10,786 bases of DNA, taken from contig JBKJLF010000471.1 of assembly GCA_046597185.1 (NCBI GenBank), forward strand, positions 1-10,786. The letters are read 5' to 3'. Positions within the stretch are counted from its first letter, which is position 1, and each line of letters starts with the position of its first letter. The translations under genes and the position numbers were made by a program. The DNA is from CAMBDR01 sp046597185 (GTDB taxonomy: Bacteria > Pseudomonadota > Gammaproteobacteria > Burkholderiales > Burkholderiaceae_D). Positions 7,353 through 10,786 of this stretch are shown piece after piece. The notes below the pieces were generated by a model. It was not told the DNA's origin, made no database searches, and worked only from the letters and a program-made list of their open reading frames with translations.

Positions 7353-7805
7353 TTATTCCGCCTGCTGAGTCAACACATCGCGCAAGCGCACCAGCTCTTC
7401 TTTTAGCCTACCCACTTCCGGCGCGCTGCAGCCGGACAAACATAGCACTTGCGCCTGCACGGCCAAAGCAGGGGTACTTAATTGCCGACCGTGCTCAGTC
7501 AAACTGATCACCACCTGACGCTCATCATGGGTGGCGCGCTCGCGCCGCAGTAAATCCTGCGCCTCCATGCGTTTGAGCAGCGGTGTGAGCGTGGCCGAAT
7601 CCAAAAACAAACGCGCACCGATATCAGACACGGTTAAATCATCTCGCTCCCACAACACCATCATCACCAAATACTGCGGATAAGTCAGCCCCAAACCACG
7701 CAATAACTTGCGATAGGTTTTGGTCAATGCCAGCGAGGTGGAATACAGCGCAAAACAAAGCTGCGCATCCAGACGCGGGGCGGTTGGGGGTGTGTTTTGA
7801 TCCAT
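7353..7805 (-). CDS. ohrR: OhrR, MarR-family organic hydroperoxide sensor-repressor
   Basis: A 150-residue dimeric winged-helix repressor that releases DNA when its N-terminal cysteine is oxidised by organic hydroperoxide. The sensing cysteine is Cys17 in QLCFALYS, matching the conserved Cys of Bacillus OhrR (15) and Xanthomonas OhrR (22). TYPQYLVMMVLWE (41-53) and DLTVSDIGARL (56-66) begin the DNA-binding region. LDSATLTPLLKRME (68-81) is the recognition helix, and DERQVVISLT (94-103) the wing. Cys122 and Cys126 near the C-terminus suggest a two-cysteine sensor, as in Xanthomonas. The ATG at 7805 has no Shine-Dalgarno sequence but lies six bases after a TATAAT box, suggesting a leaderless mRNA. 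It lies upstream of its target ohr on the same strand. Confidence 0.95.
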   Translation of the reverse strand: MDQNTPPTAPRLDAQLCFALYSTSLALTKTYRKLLRGLGLTYPQYLVMMVLWERDDLTVSDIGARLFLDSATLTPLLKRMEAQDLLRRERATHDERQVVISLTEHGRQLSTPALAVQAQVLCLSGCSAPEVGRLKEELVRLRDVLTQQAE

Positions 7806-7811
7806 GCAGCG

Positions 7812-7840
7812 ATTATAGATAGTGTGCGACTAATTTGCAA
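7812..7840 (-). promoter_or_regulatory. ohrR promoter, probably giving a leaderless transcript
   Basis: On the minus strand a perfect -10 TATAAT (7812-7817) is spaced 17 bases from TTGCAA (7835-7840), four of six bases of the -35 consensus. Only CGCTGC lies between the -10 and the ATG at 7805, so the predicted start of transcription is on or next to the A of the start codon. The candidate operator TAGTGTGCGA (7820-7829, + strand) lies between the two hexamers, an ideal place for autorepression by OhrR. Confidence 0.7.
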
Positions 7841-7913
7841 GCTATTTTTTTGCAAGCGATTTTTTAAACTTTTTATTTTCAAGCGATTTCTTGCAAACGA
7901 TTTTTTAAGCGAT
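7835..7913. repeat. Degenerate AT-rich repeat TTGCAAGCGATTTTTT upstream of ohrR
   Basis: Four to five imperfect copies on the + strand: TTGCAAGCTATTTTTT (7835-7850), TTGCAAGCGATTTTT (7850-7864), TTCAAGCGATTTC (7878-7890), TTGCAAACGATTTTTT (7891-7906), and a partial AAGCGAT (7907-7913). The first copy supplies the -35 hexamer of the ohrR promoter. The array fills the gap between the cupin gene and ohrR. Possible roles are an UP-like element or multiple regulator sites. No intrinsic terminator for the cupin gene is evident in this gap. Confidence 0.6.
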
Positions 7914-7954
7914 GTTGAATCCTGAATCAGGCGCGCAAGTTGCCGCAAGAAATC

Positions 7955-8839
7955 TCAGGCCTGCGCGCCGGAAACGAACAAAATACACCCGACATCGGTA
8001 AACAATTTGGCGTGGGTGGTACCCACCGCAGCGTATTGAAACTCGCCTTCGCGCAGTAAGACATCACCCAAAAATCCTTCCCCCTGCACCATTAGCCCCT
8101 CTTCGCCCAAACCATGCGGATGCGCCGGGAGTGTCGCACCGGTTTCAAAGCGTAGCAGCATGGAAATGCGCCCGTTTAACACATGCAACCGTTTGAATTC
8201 CACCCCCGGCACCAAGGGCCGCCAATCCGAAGCATCCGCCCTCACCCGATGGGAAGCCTGGGTTGGGCCAAATTCACTGCCCAGGGCGCTACTGCGCCAG
8301 GCCAAGCGCGCCCCTTTGCGACTGATAAGCTGTGCCTCGGGCAGCCAGGCGGCCTCGCGCCCGATCAATTGGTAGTCGTGAAGTTGCAAGTGCGGGGAAC
8401 CCAAAGCAGGTGCGGCCAATTGCACCTCACCGCGCAGCACCAGGCATTCATGCACCGCCGGGCCAGGCGTTAGCTCATGCAACTGCTCATGCAACTGCTC
8501 ATGCAACTGCTCATGCAACTGCTCGATTGCGCCAAGCGACCAGATTGTGTCCGCCGCCAATTCGATCAGGGTGAATTGAAGCGCCGCTTCGCTGTGCAGG
8601 GTACACGAGCGCACCCCCGCTGCCAGCTCGCGCCACACACCCTGGTCGGCACGCACCGTGGTGATGCCGGTGCTGGCAGCGGCGCTACGCGCAACCCGCA
8701 CCATCAGCCGTTGCTGCAAGCTAGCCGCAGGCTCGACGGGTGCCAAGGCCTCGGCCAGCGTCGTGGTCAGGCTGGCACCGAGGACACTGTTTAAACCCCA
8801 AGCATCCGCTTCAAGGTAAGAGGAAGAATAATTTTTCAT
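7955..8839 (-). CDS. ChrR-like cupin protein, probable anti-sigma factor
   Basis: A 294-residue protein likely to control the ECF sigma factor encoded just before it. Residues about 24-50 (TTLAEALAPVEP then LQQRLMVRV) resemble the linker after anti-sigma domains. An N-terminal cupin domain follows (about 60-180). A C-terminal cupin (about 200-290) carries the metal-binding motif GATLPAHPHGLGEEG, with His240, His242 and Glu246/247. The first 78 residues contain no Cys or His, so the HxxxCxxC-type zinc site of classical ChrR is missing. Residues 107-122 are four perfect QLHE repeats lying in the first cupin. The start is fixed by an in-frame stop two codons upstream of the ATG, and it overlaps the sigma gene as ATGA. 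ChrR partners in other bacteria respond to singlet oxygen and organic hydroperoxides, which would fit the adjacent ohrR-ohr. Confidence 0.75.
   Translation of the reverse strand: MKNYSSSYLEADAWGLNSVLGASLTTTLAEALAPVEPAASLQQRLMVRVARSAAASTGITTVRADQGVWRELAAGVRSCTLHSEAALQFTLIELAADTIWSLGAIEQLHEQLHEQLHEQLHELTPGPAVHECLVLRGEVQLAAPALGSPHLQLHDYQLIGREAAWLPEAQLISRKGARLAWRSSALGSEFGPTQASHRVRADASDWRPLVPGVEFKRLHVLNGRISMLLRFETGATLPAHPHGLGEEGLMVQGEGFLGDVLLREGEFQYAAVGTTHAKLFTDVGCILFVSGAQA
8474..8521. repeat. 12-bp tandem repeat, four perfect copies, in the cupin gene
   Basis: Four identical copies of CTCATGCAACTG (+ strand) lie end to end and encode QLHE four times on the minus strand. The lack of any substitution suggests recent expansion. 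The unit is a multiple of three, so copy-number change would not shift the frame. Confidence 0.97.
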
Positions 8840-9621
8840 AACAAATCAAAGGAAAGGCAGGAAGCAGGTTGTAAGGTCAGCGCGGTACGCAAAGCCGCCA
8901 TGGCCCGGCGAATATGGGTTTTAACGGTGCCCAATGGCAAACCAGTATGGCTGGCGATTTCTTCATGGCTCAACCCCTTAAAAAATGCCAGTGCCACCAA
9001 CTGACGCGGCACCGAGTCGATCTGCGCCAGAGCCCAATGCAAATGCTGGTTGGTTTGCACCGCCTGTAATAAAGCATCCGCGCCCGTCCCGATTCCAATT
9101 TCATCGGTTTCACATTGCGCCCGCTCGCCCTCATTCAACATCTCAACCGAGACCGTATTATCCATCATTTGGCGCTGTGCGCGCAAGGTATCGAGCGCAC
9201 GGCTGCGCGCGATAGTGAGTACCCAGCCCAGCGCCGTACCGCGCGCCGCTTCAAAGCGCGGTGCTTGCCGCCAAACCTGCCAAAAACAATCTTCCGCCAC
9301 TTCTTCAGCTAGCGCCGGAATGCGCACAATGCGCAACGCCAAGCCATAAACCCGGCCAATGCAGGCACGATACAAATCGTTGAGCGCCGCTTGATCCTGC
9401 CGCACAATACGCGCCAGCCAAGCTTGAAATTGCGCTTCGTCTGCGCCAGAATGTCGGGGGGCCGACCTTGGCATCGGTATCGGCGCGTCATTGGATGCAT
9501 CGTCCAGCGCATCGTTTAGCGCATCGTTTAGCGCATCGTTTAGTGTAGCGAGCTCGTTCGAGTCACCAACTTCAATTACGTCAACCGCATCGAAATCAGG
9601 TGTATCAAAATAATCAGCCAT
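8836..9621 (-). CDS. ECF-type RNA polymerase sigma factor with acidic N-terminal extension
   Basis: A 261-residue extracytoplasmic-function sigma factor. Region 2 spans about 79-149 (LNDLYRACIGRVYGLALRIV, then EEVAEDCFWQVWR, then GWVLTIARSRALDTLR). Region 4 spans about 197-248, with helix-turn-helix GLSHEEIASHTGLPLG then TVKTHIRRAM. Typical ECF sigmas are about 170-210 residues; this one has an extra acidic, repeat-bearing N-terminus of roughly 60 residues, including four NDAL-type units (28-46). A TTG at 9642 could start it seven codons earlier, but the ATG at 9621 (MADYFDTPDF) is preferred. Its stop overlaps the start of the ChrR-like gene by four bases, so the two are translationally coupled as a sigma/anti-sigma pair. 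Its targets cannot be read from the window; ohrR-ohr or itself are candidates. Confidence 0.9.
   Translation of the reverse strand: MADYFDTPDFDAVDVIEVGDSNELATLNDALNDALNDALDDASNDAPIPMPRSAPRHSGADEAQFQAWLARIVRQDQAALNDLYRACIGRVYGLALRIVRIPALAEEVAEDCFWQVWRQAPRFEAARGTALGWVLTIARSRALDTLRAQRQMMDNTVSVEMLNEGERAQCETDEIGIGTGADALLQAVQTNQHLHWALAQIDSVPRQLVALAFFKGLSHEEIASHTGLPLGTVKTHIRRAMAALRTALTLQPASCLSFDLL
9485..9544. repeat. 12-bp tandem repeat, about five copies, in the sigma gene
   Basis: Units on the + strand are GCATCGTCCAGC (9497-9508), GCATCGTTTAGC (9509-9520 and 9521-9532) and GCATCGTTTAGT (9533-9544), preceded by a degenerate copy (9485-9496). On the minus strand they encode ALND/ALDD/ASND, an acidic tract in the N-terminal extension. 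The unit length is the same as in the other two arrays of this window, but the sequence is different. Confidence 0.93.
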
Positions 9622-9928
9622 ATCCGCTTTCAGGCAACACAATTGTCATGAAAAACCAAGGCTTTCGTAGATTGAAAAATGATGATTTTTATCATTAAAA
9701 CAATCAAGCTTGGCAATCCTCTCGCAAGCGATTCAGCTTGGCTTGCGCAAATATCACATCACATTATAGACTCTCAATCCCAAAATATTTCAATGAAGGC
9801 TGCTCGATTCTGCATTCTGCCAAAAACGAGACAACTTTCGTTGCATTGGGTAGAGCGGGCTGCGTTACCTGGCAGCAAAACTATTCGGTTGCAGGGGAAA
9901 ATTAATCCGGACTTGGTTTGGCAAGCGC

Positions 9929-10060
9929 TCAAATCGCTTCGATTAAATAGACTGCCAACGACCAGCATATCAAGGCAGCGCCCATACCCACCATTTGCGC
10001 CAATAGTTCTGCCGATGTGGCCTTGCATTGTTTTTCTCGTTTGCTCAAATATTCAATCAT
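9929..10060 (-). CDS. Possible 43-residue single-span membrane peptide
   Basis: ATG at 10060 to TGA at 9929 encodes a 43-residue peptide. It has a charged N-terminus (MIEYLSKREKQCK, 1-13), a short polar stretch, and a hydrophobic segment of about 20 residues (VGMGAALICWSLAVYLI, 24-40), ending EAI. This resembles a small inner-membrane protein with the basic end in the cytoplasm. There is no clear Shine-Dalgarno sequence before the ATG, and overlapping frames are open on both strands, so coding status is uncertain. I do not recognise a family. It is transcribed towards the sigma gene and away from the crotonase gene. Confidence 0.4.
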   Translation of the reverse strand: MIEYLSKREKQCKATSAELLAQMVGMGAALICWSLAVYLIEAI

Positions 10061-10090
10061 TAGGCCGATAAGGATCGATTATTCGCGCAT

Positions 10091-10104
10091 TTGATTAAGA
10101 TAAA
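10091..10104 (+). promoter_or_regulatory. FNR-type box candidate upstream of the crotonase gene
   Basis: TTGAT-TAAG-ATAAA matches nine of ten defined bases of the FNR/Anr consensus TTGAT-N4-ATCAA. It lies 120 bases before the crotonase ATG and about 30 bases before the ATG of the possible small peptide on the other strand. I found no well-spaced -10/-35 pair to go with it, so it may be chance. Confidence 0.25.
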
Positions 10105-10223
10105 AAGTGGCGTACCGCAATTTGCCAAAAAAGTGCGTTAAAATTCTCGTCATTCCCGCAATAATCGCCTTTAATGAGGCGCAATCCCCAAATTAACCCG
10201 AAAATACTACTCAAGGAAATCAC

Positions 10224-10786
10224 ATGACCGAACTTGTTAGCTACCAACTCGACGATGGCATTGCCACCCTGACCCTATGCAATGGCAAGGTGAATGCAGT
10301 TTCACCGCAACTGATTGCAGACGTCAATCGGGCGCTGGATCGTTCAATCGAAGATCAGGCCGTTGTTATTCTGACTGGGCAACCTGGTATTCTTTCTGGC
10401 GGATACGACCTCAAAGTGATGGCCACCTCGCCCGAAAATGCCTCTGCCCTGGTGACTGCCGGCAGCACCTTGGCCCGGCGCATGCTGTCCCACCCGCAAC
10501 CGATTATCGTCGCCTGCAGTGGGCATGCGGTAGCCAAGGGCGCGTTTTTATTGCTCTCGGCGGACTACAGGGTGGGCGTGGAAGGGCCATTTACCATCGG
10601 CCTCAATGAAGTGCAAATTGGCATGACCATGCACCATGTCGGGATTGAATTGGCACGCGACCGCTTGCGCAAATCGGCCTTTAACCGCTCGGTCATCAAT
10701 GGCGAAATGTTTACTCCGCAAACGGCCAAAGAGGCGGGATTTTTGGACGCCGTGGTGGCACCGGAAGAGTTGCTGAATGCAGCCAT
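10224..10786 (+). CDS. Crotonase (enoyl-CoA hydratase/isomerase) family protein, 3' end outside window
   Basis: The first 187 residues of a crotonase-fold acyl-CoA enzyme, normally about 230-260 residues long. It starts MTELVSYQLD after AAGGAA (10213-10218), a good ribosome site. GILSGGYDLK (55-64) corresponds to the first oxyanion-hole loop, and SGHAVAKGAFLLLSADYRVG (99-118) to the second loop and its helix. IGLNEVQIGM (125-134) supplies a Glu at 129 matching Glu164 of rat enoyl-CoA hydratase. The other catalytic Glu of true hydratases (Glu144 in GGGCE) is replaced by Phe108, and the glycine run is changed to AKGA. This argues against a standard hydratase and fits an isomerase or another crotonase activity, with substrate unknown. 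It is transcribed divergently from the sigma/cupin unit. Confidence 0.88.
   Translation, partial: MTELVSYQLDDGIATLTLCNGKVNAVSPQLIADVNRALDRSIEDQAVVILTGQPGILSGGYDLKVMATSPENASALVTAGSTLARRMLSHPQPIIVACSGHAVAKGAFLLLSADYRVGVEGPFTIGLNEVQIGMTMHHVGIELARDRLRKSAFNRSVINGEMFTPQTAKEAGFLDAVVAPEELLNAA

Larger units (their letters stand above)
9622..10223. other. Intergenic region between the sigma gene and the crotonase gene
   Basis: About 600 bases with no well-supported large gene. Open frames of 130 codons (+, 9679-10071) and 84 codons (-, 9774-10028) lack ribosome sites and recognisable motifs. A TATAAT (9763-9768, minus) with TTGAAA 19 bases upstream (9788-9793) could be the sigma-gene promoter, leaving a leader of about 135 bases. 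Within that leader CGCAAGC (9723-9729) and GCTTGCG (9741-9747) form a 7-bp hairpin. A second dyad CGCCT/AGGCG (10166-10181) lies in the crotonase leader. A possible 43-codon gene is listed separately. Confidence 0.5.

Noticed and set aside
7724..7948. A 74-codon Lys/Leu-rich frame on the minus strand
   Set aside because: It is the translation of the AT-rich repeats upstream of ohrR followed by an out-of-frame reading of the ohrR start.
9678..9696. AATGAT-N7-ATCATT dyad upstream of the sigma gene, resembling a Fur box or terminator
   Set aside because: The match to the 19-bp Fur consensus is partial, the stem is AT-only, and no run of T follows in a useful orientation.
9679..10071. A 130-codon open frame on the + strand
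   Set aside because: No Shine-Dalgarno sequence, no recognisable domain, irregular composition, and it would start inside the sigma-gene upstream region. A short minus-strand frame in the same DNA looks more protein-like.
1..10786. Search for CRISPR arrays, tRNA genes, insertion sequences and defence systems
   Set aside because: No spaced direct repeats of CRISPR type, cloverleaf-like segments, transposase or nuclease genes were seen. The tandem arrays have no spacers.

Overview
The window looks like chromosomal DNA of a Gram-negative, probably betaproteobacterial, heterotroph able to reduce nitric oxide. This rests on four things: a PEP-CTERM surface protein, a norCBQD cluster of proteobacterial type, an Ohr/OhrR pair, and an ECF sigma factor with a ChrR-like cupin partner. 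Genus cannot be decided from the sequence. No tRNA, rRNA, CRISPR array, transposase or phage gene was seen.

Layout. Positions 2-622 (+) encode a small PEP-CTERM protein whose 3' end overlaps the 3' end of norD. Positions 594-5758 (-) form the nitric oxide reductase cluster, transcribed norC, norB, norQ, a small membrane protein, norD. The last three genes overlap by 1-4 bases. NorC and NorB are the catalytic subunits of a cytochrome-c-dependent NO reductase; NorQ (AAA+ ATPase) and NorD (von Willebrand A protein) are its maturation pair. A phosphoribosyltransferase-fold gene (5870-6562, -) lies just upstream of norC and may share its transcript. An AT-rich stretch (about 6563-6735) and a strong intrinsic terminator (6741-6775) separate this block from the next.

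Positions 6804-9621 (-) form a peroxide/oxidant response block: a sigma gene and a cupin gene (ATGA overlap), then ohrR and ohr. The ohrR promoter places the likely transcription start on the ATG, so its mRNA may be leaderless. A 10-base motif (TAGTGTRCGA) recurs in front of both ohrR and ohr and is a candidate OhrR operator. Positions 9622-10223 are mostly non-coding, with one possible 43-residue membrane peptide gene (9929-10060, -). A crotonase-family gene starts at 10224 (+) and runs off the window.

The most unusual pattern is three separate 12-bp tandem repeat arrays within 5.7 kb: six copies between norB and norQ, four perfect copies inside the cupin gene (QLHE repeat), and about five inside the sigma gene (ALND repeat). 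The coding arrays preserve frame, so copy-number changes would lengthen or shorten a sigma/anti-sigma pair. The cupin protein also lacks the zinc-binding residues of classical ChrR.
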